This document shows positions 47,601 through 59,258 of a stretch of 64,000 nucleotides of DNA, in pieces. Source of the stretch: Sipunculus nudus. Its lineage: Eukaryota; Annelida; Sipuncula; Golfingiida; Sipunculidae. Each line of letters opens with the position of its first letter. The stretch's first letter is position 1. The translations under genes were made by a program, and so were the position numbers. The stretch is from NCBI GenBank assembly GCA_026874595.1, contig CM049319.1, forward strand, positions 61,142,917 to 61,206,916. The letters run 5' to 3'. Below the pieces are notes generated by a model. It had not been told where the DNA came from and did not search any database. It was given only the letters and a program-made list of their open reading frames with translations.

Positions 47601-49625
47601 GCACCGTATTAGAATGTACCTTTTCTAGGTCGTCAGCAATTAATCCATTTTCACCAAAACCACCTGATTAATATATGAATTAAATAAAACATTTTCATAA
47701 AGATATATTAATTCATCAAATTATGTTAATGGTTTGCTATGAAATTTTATGTCTCAGTATCAAATGAATTAAATTAAATAGAATAAAATTTTTTTTTTTA
47801 CAAATAGATATAAATAAATTTATATATATAGTTATATACTACACACACCATATGGGCAATACATGGAAATCTTATATCCCAGAAAGCTGTATTACTCATT
47901 GAGTGTCATCATAAAGAAAAAACTCATTCAACAGAAAAAAACTAATTAAAGACTAAGGGCAAAACCCCTGGGAAAGTCCATTGACAAATAAACAATATCA
48001 GCTTTAAGTTCATCTGATGCCTCTTGTATGCTAGATGAATAACATTTACAAGTGACCAATGGGTCACGGTGCTCAGCTGTAAATCTTAGGTAAAGATCTC
48101 TTTGTATTCAATGAGAAGTCTGCTGCACATGTTTGAGGTTTAAACTCTTATCCTCATTTCAGTGGTCATTATTATGTTTTTAATGTTGCATGTTGTGTTT
48201 TTTATATGTAACAACAGGAAAAGTCAGGTACTGGTGTTAATAATGTAACCATGCATAGACATGAACCAGAGGTAATTAATCACGCAGTCTGAGGCTGTGG
48301 AGCTAACAAATATTGGAAATGTCATACAGAATTTATTTTTTGGTTCATTCAGATCATGTATGATTTCAGGCTGGTCTAATGAAAACAACAAAAAAATGGA
48401 TGCAAGCAAAAAAACATGACTCAAAGGATTTCTGTGTGAGGAAAGAGAATGATGACTGATCGATGGCTACATTAATAGAAGTATAGGAAACACACCAAAT
48501 TAAAGTTTTTTATTGGATTGAAAGTGATATAAATCAAGACTGTTTTGAAATAATTCTTATATGCAGGCTGCAATCATAAATTCTTGTATGAAATCATACA
48601 AAAACATATGAATTCATAACATAACATCTTAATCAGAGTGCATGTACCTCCACCAATCTGAAAAGTTTTACCTCTACCTTTGGGAGGAATCTGTGCATCA
48701 AACAAGTTTTTATCAGTCATTTGATATTTGATCTAAAGTTACTGAACCTATATTCCTTAATGATTGTTCACGGTTTTGAGATATTCTCATTTGTTTAATA
48801 TTAACCAACTAAAAGGTAGTTAGCTATTACTGGGTGCCTACAGCAGCATACCTTTTATCATTTTAATTTCTTAAATATTATATGAAAATGAATGACAATT
48901 TATAATATGTATGATATATATAATTTAGGCCTATTTATAATACACCATAAATGGGACATATGTTAATTCTAATGAATTTTGGGTTGACTTTGAATGAGGG
49001 TATTTTTCCAGGCAAATGCAACCTTAACTCAATGTCTTTCAGCCAGTACTCTTATATTTAAATGATGATACTTTAAGCATGTTGATAAAAAATCTGAAAT
49101 CAATTCAGCTATAGACATCTATAGCCTAAAGACCAATGTACTATTGTCAACAACACATTTTTTTTAATTATCTTAATCAGAACTAAAGATATACTGGTGG
49201 TAAATGCAAAAACACCTGCATTTTGCTCATTAGGTTTACGACCAGGAAAATAGCTTTTGGCGGTTCACTCGCTATGATATTCTTATCATTGACAAAGGCA
49301 CTATTTCCCAAATATGGTTTTTCTAATTGCCTATATTTATTTCCAAAACTAAAATATTTAAAGATAAAAGGTATTCAGGTCAGGAGAAATGTTGGCTGAA
49401 TGATGCAATAATAGATTTAAGCAAGGAAATGCTGTTCTTTCCCGATGAACTAATTGGTAATAATAAGCAGCAGTCTACAACAATAGTAACATTTGATGGA
49501 CATAAACAGTAATCAACAAAGTATCGCAACAGAAATCTGGCCAAGAGTTACATATTGTGATTTACAGATAATTATAAATTATGTCATCAGACCTAATTTT
49601 TTGAATAGGGTCATCAGGATGAGAA

Positions 49626-49626
<1 letters not shown>
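44641..49626. other. Intergenic spacer, possible minus-strand 3' exons but nothing firm
   Basis: Two minus-strand AATAAA signals (44680-44685, 45286-45291 read in reverse) lie downstream of short open stretches. None could be tied to a known protein (see rejected items). The rest is AT-rich spacer. Confidence 0.4.

Positions 49627-49690
<64 letters not shown>
49627..49690. repeat. (TA)n microsatellite, block 1
   Basis: About 32 uninterrupted TA dinucleotides, followed by 250 bp of AT-only degenerate sequence. The Ile-Tyr open frames here are an artefact. Confidence 0.95.
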
Positions 49691-49696
<6 letters not shown>

Positions 49697-49938
49697 ATAT
49701 ATATTATATATGTAATATGTATCTTAAATATATAAAAATATAATATATATTAAAAATAATGTATATAATATATAAAAAATAGTTCAGGATCAAGTTCAGG
49801 ATAAGAAGTATATTAATATCATATGTATCATTTATATATTATATATACATTTATATATAGGCCTATATATACATATATATTATATATCATATACATATAT
49901 TATATATCATATGTATTTATATGATATATAATACATGT

Positions 49939-50034
<96 letters not shown>
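49939..50034. repeat. (TA)n microsatellite, block 2
   Basis: Nearly pure TA repeats with two TTT interruptions over about 96 bp. With block 1 this brackets an AT-only zone of about 400 bp able to form cruciforms. Confidence 0.95.
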
Positions 50035-50037
<3 letters not shown>

Positions 50038-50208
50038 GAAAGCTCTTCCCAAATGGAGCCACGGTTTTCATGGGAGCTCTATTCTTGAAAAAAATATAAT
50101 TATTAGGGTTCATTTAACACAGGTAGGGGTATTGGCATTTGCCTCTTCTCCCCTCCAAGTTCCAACGCCTATTTATTAACATATAGGCCTAATAGGTCAA
50201 ATTCTGCT

Positions 50209-50315
50209 CGCACACAGGATCGTTCAACAGGACCGAGAGATCAACATGGATTCGAACTGGGTTAAAGTATACCACACAGACAAATTGGCTTGCCAGATAG
50301 TTGATAACGCACCAG
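50209..50315 (-). repeat. Possible tRNA-derived SINE remnant
   Basis: The minus strand carries AGTTCGAATCC (50248-50258 reversed), a perfect B-box pattern. About 40 nt upstream is ATCAACTATCTGGCAAGCC, which only loosely fits an A-box. The cloverleaf is not convincing. A decayed SINE or tRNA pseudogene is more likely than a functional tRNA. Confidence 0.3.
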
Positions 50316-53106
50316 AAAAATTTTAAGGTCACATTATCAACTGTGGAGGAATAATTATCATAAACATTGCTTTATTTAATTAATATATTGGAGCTAAGTG
50401 TACTTGGCTAATGGTAGGCCTTCTTTTTTTGGCTCGGCCAAACTGTAAAATCTGGGATGGCCTTGTGCTTGTGGGCATGGCACCATTTTAACTCTGTTGC
50501 ATGGTGAACTTTGCCAACCTGCTTCATTGATATGCATACATGCACTTAGTCCGCAGTTAAACCGCGGTTTAATTTTATTTTTAGCCTTGGAGGATGGTGA
50601 ACTCCATTGACCTTCTTCATTCATATGCATGTATCTTGTTAGTAGGCAGTTTAACTAGTCCAGGATTAAACTGACGGTGACCATACCACCGTATAATTCT
50701 ATTAGTGGAAGCACCACTATAATTAAACTGACCTGCATCTAACCTTATCTGATAATTAGAGAAACCTAGTTTAATTCCTACTCTCCATCAATGTACCTGG
50801 TCTTCCTGAAATGAGTTTTTGATTACCTTTGAGCCACATGGAAAATACAGACTCATCAGTTACAGCTAATTCCCGCAGTGTTTGTGAGCTGAGGTGCAAT
50901 ACATAACAGACACTCTGAGAAACGTCTCACCAAACATTAGCTGAAATACTAGAGAGCGCTCATTGAAGCACATACCTCCACCAAGGCAAAGACAACAGTG
51001 GTGGGAATTGGTAAATGTAAACTTATATCTGATGACTGATAGATAGAAAACCACCAAAGATGGATTATTAATTCATTATTTTATGTTCTACCTATATAAC
51101 CATGAAATCTGTTGTATAGAATTATGCCTAAAATACTGGCCTAGTGACTTCAGCCTGGCTATCTATATCATGCTGAAAGTCAAGATAATGGCCAGGTTCT
51201 GACACTTAATCACTGCACAGATTAATTATTCATAAAATTCATTGGCAGTGTTGATGCTGTTAGCAAATTGTGTCCCGTTTTTTATTGTAACACTGAGAGA
51301 ATTAGAATATTTAACTGAAAAATATTTTTCTTTGGATGTGCATACATCATTGGTTGTGATTAATTGTGCAAAAATGTAACCAACGTATTCGATTATGATA
51401 GTAAGTGACCAATCTTCTACATAATCAATGAATGGGCACACCACTAGAGACCACCTTTCTGGATCTGTCCTTATAATGTCAGTGCAGCATGTTGTTTAAC
51501 CCTTTGAAGCTTGATTCCCCATAATAAAAACCGAGGGTTAGTCAGTGTTGTACTCTATCAGATAATACAAACATAATTAAAATATCAGTCAAGAAATTAA
51601 GGTTAAGAAGCACTTTTTAGAATTTTGAAAAAGTTTCCATAGATATTAATTAATTTTAAAATTCTGTGTCCCAGTTTCATCGCTAGCCACACATAGCCCT
51701 ACCAGATAATATAAACATAATCAAAATCTGTAAAGAAATATAGCAGAAGCAGCATTTTCAAAATATTGTAGACAAACACTATACTGTGGACAACAGAAGA
51801 AAAGTAGTCAATGGACACTGCATAGCCATGGCTTAATTTTCATTGAGCAAATGGCAAGATAAGCAAAAAAAAAAAAAACAGCTCACGTAGATTGGTATCA
51901 GACCAATAACAATGCCATCTAGTGGCTCAAGAAGTGAACCATTCATGTAATTTTAACAAATTCTATCTGTACAAGGGGTCTCTGCTGTGGATTTTCCAGA
52001 GAGTGACAAATCTTCTGAGATTTGGCTCCTACTGAATAATTTCCCACTGAATTAAGAGATATGTGGAAGAGAACATATATACTCCTCAGAGAATTGTAGA
52101 GCTCGATCGTTTATCATCAAAGCATCTGTATTCATTCCATGTTGTGTTTTGTGGTAGGGGATCAATCTTTATTTAGTTTACCCAAATCACTCATCATTAT
52201 GTAGAGAACTAGAACCAATGGGTGACAGAGTAATGGAGAAATAATCCCTTAAACGGATATAAATTGTGAAATTTGGTCAGACCCCACTGATAAAATATGC
52301 ATCCAATCACATCTTTTTTTTAAGTCAGCCAGGAAGTATTAAGTATTTGCCTGTGTTGTTAGGTTATTCTGTCTGTCAGCATGTTATGAATGTGCTTTGA
52401 TGACATTTTGTGGAGGCTTAGGGTTTTACACTAAAAAAAAACAATCCATTCAAATTTTGGTGATCAGGATATAACAATTATGTTTAAAGGAATCTGTACA
52501 TTAACAAGATAGGGTGCAAATTTGTTGTCCAAGCTGATGGCGAGACCTTCACCATTCACTTGAAATGGAAAATCCTTCAGCGTAAATTTAAACTCAGGGT
52601 GAAGAGTTTCCCTCCTGCTTGCCCTGGTGTGACCCAATTGGAGTCACCTTGGTTCTGGTATGCAGAGCTGACCTGTGATGCACCCATAGGCACACATTCT
52701 CTCAGCTGGGATCCATTTATTCCCTGCACTTTAGAACTACTCACTAAAGATAGATCAAGATGATGGAAATGTTCTGGATCTTGTGATCTATTATGTTGGT
52801 GGAGGTATGCAGTCTCTGAGTGTTTTCTAGTTTTCAAGACATGACCTGTAGTTGGTGGTGTCTGTGAATGCGAATTGGGTGGTTAACTTGTGATAAGAAT
52901 CATGCTATTCTATTTTTAAAGATTTTTTTGCATGGCGGCAACTGCCTACACTTTTTAATGCTGACTTTTTAGTCTGAACACAAGTAAGTACATCTACAAA
53001 ATTCCATTTCAATTAAATTGACTCCTAATGACTGTCAGTAGCTCTGGCTTCCTGTCACTTTATATCCTGGTGTCATCAATGGTCATTGTCCACCTCAATC
53101 AACTGC
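50316..53106. other. Intergenic spacer with minor repeats
   Basis: Two imperfect units about 93 bp apart share ATGGTGAACT...CTTCATTSATATGCAT (50501 and 50594). The motif CATACCTCCACCAA near 50980 recurs reversed near 52797 with similar flanks, suggesting a dispersed repeat. No gene is supported. The open frames at 52560-52840 on both strands match nothing I know. Confidence 0.45.
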
Positions 53107-54231
53107 TGATCCAGATACCAATTAGTGATCGAGATACAGATACAAACATGTAAGGAGGAGATATAGTAGTGTAAGCAACGGTTGGTCCAGAAACAAACAT
53201 GTAAGCAGAGGTGGTTTATCTACAGATACAGATGTGTACGCAGGGGCTGATCGAGATACATATATATGTGTAAGCTGGGGGTGATCCGGATACAGATGTA
53301 CATGTAAGCAGGGGTTGAACCAGATCCAGAGGTGTAAGCAGGGGTTGAACCAGATCCAGAGGTGTAAGCAGAGGGTTGATCAAGATACAGATGTGTAAAC
53401 AGCTAGGGGTTCTTCCATATACAGATGTGTAAACAGTTGATTCAGATATATATAGATGTGTACACAGAGGTTGATGCAGATACAAAGGTGTAAGCAGGGG
53501 CTGATCCAGATACAGATGTGTAAGGAGGGGATGATGCAGATACAGATGTGTAAGAGGGGTTGATCCATTTAAGATGTGTAAGCAGGGGCTAATCAAAATA
53601 AAGTGTGTAAGCAGAGGATGATGCAGACACAGAGATGTAAGCAGGGGTTGATCTAGATACAGATGTGTAACAGTGGATGATGTAGATACAGATGTGTAAG
53701 CAGGGGCTATTCCAATTAAAGATGTGTAAGAAGGGGATGATGCAGATACAGATGTGTAAGCAGGGGTTGATCAAGATACAGATGTGTAAGCAGGGGTTGA
53801 TCCATATACAGATGTGTAAGCAGGGGTTGATCCAGATACAGATGTGTAAGCAGGGGTTGATCCAGATACAGATGTGTAAGCAGGGGTTGATCCAGATACA
53901 GATGTTCATGTAAGTGGGGGGTGATCCAGACACAGATGTACATGTAAGTGGAAGGTGATCCAATTAAAGATGTGTAAGAAGGGTATGATGCAGATACAAA
54001 TGTGTAAGCAGGGGATGATGCAAATACAAAGGTGTAAGCAGGGTTTGATCAAGATTGAAATGTGTAAGCAAGGGTTGATCCAGATACAGATGTGTAAGCA
54101 GAGGTTGATCCAGTTACAGATGTGTAAGCAGGGGATGATGCAGATACAGATGTGTAAGCAGGGGATAATCCAGATACAGATGTGTAAGCAGGGGTTGATC
54201 AAGATACAGGTGTGTAAGCTGGGGTTGATCC
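53107..54231. repeat. 30-bp minisatellite array, left block (about 37 units)
   Basis: The unit is GATCCAGATACA followed by GATGTGTAAGCAGGGGTT, 30 bp. Variants include GATCAAG, GATGCAG and CATG insertions before TAAGCAGG. Because 30 is divisible by 3 and the unit lacks stops in most frames, long decapeptide-repeat frames appear on both strands. They are artefacts. The block ends abruptly at GATCC 54231, where retroelement gag sequence begins. Confidence 0.95.
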
Positions 54232-54243
54232 CTCCAAGGTATC

Positions 54244-54857
54244 ATGGACAAGTTTAAACGTCACTGTGCCCCAAAGAAAAATCAGATCATAGCTACTGTT
54301 AATTTCCACAAAAGAAAACAAGAGTCGGGTGAAAGAGTTGATGATTTTGTTGTTGCATTGTGTTTGCTAGTCAAAGACTGTGGCTTCCAGGACTCTGATA
54401 GGATGCTAAGAGACACCATTGTTCTCAGGTCCTTGCATGACACCGTACAGGAGAAGTGTCTCAATGAAGGGGACTCTTTGACCCTTGACAAAGCTATACA
54501 AATAGGACAGAACTTTGAGTTAGCCCAGGAGAGTATGAGGGCTATAAGTCATGATGAGGACTCAAGAGTCCATTCAGTTACCAAACCCCCAGGTACAGTG
54601 TACAGGCCTAAGCCCCAGCATTCTAAATCCTCTAAGCAATAGGAGGACAGGAAATGTGGCTATTGCAGCAACAGTGAAAGTCATGAAGAATGCCAAGCAT
54701 GGGACAAAATATGCAGCTTCTGCTCAAAAAGAGGCCATTTCGCTAAAGTGTGTTGTAAAAGAGCATTAGACGTTATCAAAGCAACCGACAAGCACAGACC
54801 AATCCAGTGGTTGAGGATAGTAGTTCAGATGAGGGTTGCGAAACTTTCAGCCACCTG
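54244..54857 (+). pseudogene. gag: gag remnant (capsid C-terminal half and zinc knuckles)
   Basis: Starts at MDKFKRHCAPKK and continues with ESGERVDDFVVALCLLVKDC, the usual capsid C-terminal helices. An in-frame TAG lies at 54640-54642. Past it the same frame continues through CGYC...C and CSFCSKRGHFAKVC (CCHC), then a second stop (TGA) at 54855-54857. About 90 N-terminal residues of capsid are absent. Confidence 0.85.
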
Positions 54858-56295
54858 ATGTGGACACAAAGACCAATTGGTGGGATGAAGTTACAGTGGA
54901 CAGCAAACCACTCAAAGTACAGATAGACACTGGTGCCACCTGGTGTGTCATGCCACACACTGTGTACAAAGAACTGTATCCAAACAAGCCTGTACTGAAG
55001 TCAGACTGCAAACTAAAATCTTACACCAACCATGCACCCTCTTGATGTAGCTGGACGAGTAACCCTACCAATTGAGTACAAAGGAAAAGTGCTCAACATA
55101 GAAAATCAGGTTGTAAATGTCAGCCAAAAGCCTCTACTGTCAGGGGAGGCTTGCGCTCAGCTGGGCCTTATTGAACGTATCAATATCATAGACAAGTACC
55201 CAGAGCTAAAAAGGACCACTGGCACATTGCCAGGCACTTACCAGATCAAAGTTGACCCTTCAGTACCCCCAGTTGTGCACGCCCCAAGAAGACAACCCAA
55301 AGCCTTAGTGGATCGTATCATCCAGGAACTAAAAAATATGGAGGCCGAAGGGCACATAGCGAAGGTCAGTGAGCCAACTGATTGGGTGAGCTCAATGGTG
55401 ACGGTCCTAAAGAAGGATAAAATCCACATATGCATAGACCCTAAGGACCTAAACAAAGCAATAAAACAGGAGCACTACCCAATACCAACGGTTGAGGAAG
55501 TTGTCGCTTCCATGCCACAGGATTCAAAGGTATTCTCTGTTTTTGACGCGAAATCCGGTTTCCTTCAGATTCGCTTAGACCATGCCTCGAGTATGCTTAC
55601 AACCTTCAACAGCCAGTTGGTCGATACAGATGGCTCAGACTCCCCTTCGGAATTAAGTCCGTGCCAGAAGCATTCCAACGCATTATGGACAATATGCTCG
55701 ATGGCTTAACAGGTGCCACAGCTGTCATGGACAATATTCTGATCGCAGGGAGAAATGAGACAGAACATGATGAAATAATGAGTAAAGTGGTAGCTAAAGC
55801 CACCGAATATAACCTAAATTGAATTTCTCAAAGAGCCAAGTGAAACTTCCCAGGGTGAAGTATGTGGGCCACATCCTCTCCATCCAAGGCCTCGAGCCAA
55901 CTGACACAAAGCTGGAGGCAGTGAAACAGATGCCAAACCCCACAGACAAGGAAGGGGTTCGTCGCTTTCTCAGTTTCATCCAATACCTCTCGAAATTCAT
56001 CCCAAATTTGAGCTAAGTGGATGCACCACTCCGAGAACTGTTCCGTTCAGATATTGAATTCCACTGGGACCGTCCACAAGAAAATAGCTTTTCCAAACTG
56101 AAAGAGTTATGCTGCTCAGCTCCAGTTTTAGCATACTTTGACCCTGACAAGCCTTCCACCATTCTGTGTGATGCGAGCAGCTTTGCACTTGGTGGAGTAC
56201 TTCTCGAGGATGGACGACCGGTGGCCTATACAGCACTTTCACTGAACTGGGTGGAGCAGAACTACGCACAGATAGAAAAAGAGACACTAGCATGA
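54836..56295 (+). pseudogene. pol: Protease, RT and partial RNase H remnant
   Basis: The protease has IDTGATW near 54925. A frame change near 55030 moves into the rest of protease and RT (DWVSSMVTVLKKDKIHICID, VFSVFDAKSGFLQIRLD). Another frame change follows about 55610. At the active site the codons are ATG GAC AAT (55727-55735), so the second catalytic Asp is Asn. The connection segment ends YLSKFIPNLS at an in-frame TAA near 56014-56016. RNase H begins (CDASSFALGG) but breaks off after YAQIEKETLA. Confidence 0.88.
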
Positions 56296-57386
56296 AATGT
56301 GTGGTCCCTCCCTCAATGAGAAAACATATGCTGTCCCAGATACATGCCTCACTTTTGGGTATAGTCAAATGCAAACGTCGGGCCGGAGAGGCGATGTTTT
56401 GGCCCGGCATGAACAGCCAGATCGAAGACATGGTCAGCGACTGTCCAGATTGTGCAGCATACCAAAACAGACAGGCACAGCAACCTCTGATGCCAACAAA
56501 AACACTAGATCTCCCATGGGTTGAAGTTGGAGCAGACATGTTCGAATTTGAAGGCAAGCACTACTTGCTAACTGTGGACTACTTCTCAAAGTACATCGAA
56601 GTTGATTACCTACCCACACTGGAATCTGCCACCACCATAAGTGCATTAAAAGGTCAGATGTGCCGTCATGGTATTGCAGAGAGACTCCGCACCGACAACG
56701 GTCCTCAGTTCAGTTCCAGAGAATTTCTTGAGTTTTGTGACTCTTACAACATAAACCACATTACATCATCTCCACATTACCCCAGATCCAATGGTGAGGC
56801 AGAGAGAGTGATCCAGACTGTCAAAAGACTGTGGTCAAAGTGCTCAGACAAGCACTTAGATCTTTTGGACTACAGAACAACTCCTCTGGAGAGCTGCAGC
56901 TTGTCACCCTCGCAGCTTTGCATGGGCAGAAGACCCAGAAATCTGCTCCCTATCAGTAGAGAACTCCTGCAATCAAGACAAGCAGACATACAGTCTGCGC
57001 GTAGGAGCATGGATGCTGAGAAGGAGAGACAGCAAACCTACCATGATAGAAAAGCATGCCACTCCCTGCCAACATTGACCAGAGGGGATCCGGTGTCAAT
57101 GACTCCACTACCAGGCAGGAAGCAGTGGTTACCTGCAACGGTAGTTGCCAACCATCAGAATCCGCACTCTTACATAGTTGAACACAGGGGCCGTAAATAC
57201 AGAAGAAACCAAGATCTACGAATCTCAACTCGTACAGCAAATGAAGGTAAATCTTCCCAACATGCCAGTACCACAATCACTTACAGTCCTACATCAGACA
57301 AAAAGGACCAGCACTCAGCTGAGGCTGAGCCTCCCGTAAGTACCCAGGCAGAACCTGCTCCTGTACAACACTCACAGAGGTGGTAA
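56292..57386 (+). pseudogene. pol: Integrase remnant (longest intact frame, 364 codons)
   Basis: Follows the broken RNase H with about 175 residues deleted relative to the intact element (rest of RNase H, tether and integrase start). The zinc-binding HxxxH reads HASLL, so the second His is Leu, while CPDC is kept. Catalytic residues are present: VGADMF, TDNGPQF and NGEAERV. The frame ends at TAA/TGG-side stop 57386, and C-terminal sequence continues in another frame. Confidence 0.85.
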
Positions 57387-57842
57387 GGATGCAGACGTCC
57401 AGGAATTCCTGGATCCACCACCAATGTCGCTACACACTAACAATGATCTTGAAAACATTAGTGATCACCAGGGCCCTGTCAAGACCACAAGGCGAGGCCG
57501 AGTGCTACAGCAGCCACAGTACTTGCAGGACTATAAAGTGTGACCTCTCTGAGGGCAGTCCCTCTAGCCTGTGTTTGCTACAGGGTAGTCTACCCCTGTA
57601 GTTCGCGGTCAAACACATGGCTCGCAACTGTATTTACTACAAAGAAATGATATGATGAAGACTGTTAAGTTACTTATAGTTTTATTAATCAGTAATTCCT
57701 TAAGTTGCATAACTTTTACCAAACACAGCTGAAGATGACTGTCAAATAATTTAAGCTGTATTTTTATTTGTATGCACCAGTGCTGGAGTCTGGAAGGACT
57801 CGGTGAAATCTAACCATTTTGTTGTTTGTAAACAAAGGGAGA
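57387..57842 (+). other. 3' region of the decayed element
   Basis: Out-of-frame remains of the pol C-terminus to about 57543, then untranslated sequence. It ends in the polypurine tract AAACAAAGGGAGA. No env-like frame. Confidence 0.75.
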
Positions 57843-57984
57843 TGTAACATTATGCATGTTTTACAACATGTGACTGTTTTACGTCACCGCGAGCCAATTT
57901 GCGGTATCTAGCTTCCTTGTCAGCCATTTGGTATGGCGCGTGCAGTGGTTCACGCCACCTGTTTAACTGAATAAATATCTTACA
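57843..57984 (+). repeat. 3' LTR of the decayed element (142 bp)
   Basis: Begins TGTAACATTATGC right after the polypurine tract and ends TATCTTACA. It contains TTTTACGTCACC (CRE-like) and AATAAA at 57970-57975, near its end. No matching 5' LTR is present in the window. Confidence 0.88.
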
Positions 57985-59258
57985 AGGGGATGATCCAGTT
58001 ACAGATGTGTAAGTTGCAATTGATGTAGATACAGATGTGTAGGCAGGGGTTGATCCAATTAAAGATGTGTAAGCAGGTGCTAATGCAATTATAGATATGT
58101 AAGCAGGGGATGATCCAGATACAGAGGTGTATGCAGGGGGTGAACCAGATACAGATGTGTAAGCAGGGGTTGATCAAGATACAGGTGTGTAAGCAGAAGT
58201 TGATCCAGATACAGATGTGTAAGCAAGGATTGATCCAGATACAGAGGTGTAAGCAGGGGTTGATCAAGATACAGGTGTAAGCAGGGGTTGATCAAGATAC
58301 AGAGGTGTAAGCAGGGGTTGATCCAGACACATATGTGTAAGCAGGAGGTTGATCAAGATACAGGTGTAAGCAGGGGTTGATCAAGCTACGGAGGTGTATA
58401 TATGCAGGGTTTGATCCAGATACAGAGGTGTAAGCAAGTGTTGATCAAGATACAGAGGTGTATGCAGGGGTTGATCAAGATAAAGAGGTGTAGGCAGGAG
58501 TTGATCCAGACACAGATGTGTAAGCAGGGGTTGATCGAGATCCAGAGGTGTATGCAAGGGTTGATGAAGATACAGAGGTGTAAGCAGAGGGTTGATCCAG
58601 ACACAGATGTGTATGCAGGGGTTGATCCAGACACAGATGTGTAAGCAGGGGTTGATCAAGATACAGAGGTGTAAGCAGGGGTTGATGAAGATACAGAGGT
58701 GTAAGCAGAGGGTTGATCCAGACACAGATGTGTATGCAGGGGTTGATCCAGACACAGATGTGTAAGCAGGGGGTGATCAAGATACAGAGGTGTATGCAGG
58801 GGTTAATCAAGACACAGATGTGTAAGCAGGGGTTGATCCAGATACAGATGTGTAAGCAGGGGTTGATCAAGATACAGATGTGTAAGCAGGGATTGATCAA
58901 GATACAGTGGTGTATGCAGGGGTTGATCAAGATACAGATGTGTAAGCAGGGATTGATCCAGATACAGAGGTGTAAGCAGGGGTTGATCCAAATACAGATG
59001 TGCATGTAAGCAGGGGATGATCCAGACAAAGATGTGTAAGCAGGGATTGATCCAGATACAGAGGTGTAAGCAGGGGTTGATTCAGATACAGATGTGCATG
59101 TAAGCAGGGGTAGATCCAGATACAGATGTGCATGTAAGCAAGGTTGATAGAGACACAGATGTGTAAGCAGAGGTTGATCCAGATACAGATGGGTAAGCAT
59201 GCAGAGGTTGATCCAGATACAGATGTGCATGTAAGCAGGGGGCGATCAATATACAGAT
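57985..59258. repeat. 30-bp minisatellite array, right block (about 42 units)
   Basis: Same unit as the left block. A four-unit segment of about 121 bp is duplicated at roughly 58563-58683 and 58684-58804, showing recent local amplification. Several units near the right end carry an extra CATG (34-bp units). Open frames up to 251 codons on the minus strand are by-products of the 30-bp period. Confidence 0.95.

Larger units (their letters stand above)
54232..57984 (+). mobile_element. Decayed, 5'-truncated Ty3/gypsy retrotransposon inside the minisatellite
   Basis: It retains the second half of gag, zinc knuckle, protease, RT, part of RNase H, integrase, polypurine tract AAACAAAGGGAGA (57830-57842) and a 142-bp 3' LTR. 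It lacks the 5' LTR, primer site and first part of gag. It belongs to the same broad lineage as the 30.4-kb element (similar YLSKFIPNLS, CDAS, DNGPQFSSREF motifs) but is clearly a different family. Multiple stops, frameshifts and a deletion show it is inactive. Minisatellite resumes directly after its LTR. Confidence 0.92.

Noticed and set aside
49493-50113. Open frames encoding Ile-Tyr repeats
   Set aside because: Direct translation of (TA)n microsatellites.
52560-52840. Overlapping open frames on both strands (67 and 86 codons)
   Set aside because: No recognised domain. Similar flanking motifs elsewhere suggest a dispersed repeat rather than an exon.
58475-59230. 251-codon minus-strand open frame, and similar frames at 53216-54202 and 57980-58295
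   Set aside because: They lie wholly in the 30-bp minisatellite, whose period is a multiple of 3. Equivalent frames exist on both strands and in several registers.
53107-59258. Regular short repeats considered as a CRISPR array
   Set aside because: The repeats are contiguous without unique spacers, no cas genes exist, and the sequence is a eukaryotic nuclear genome.
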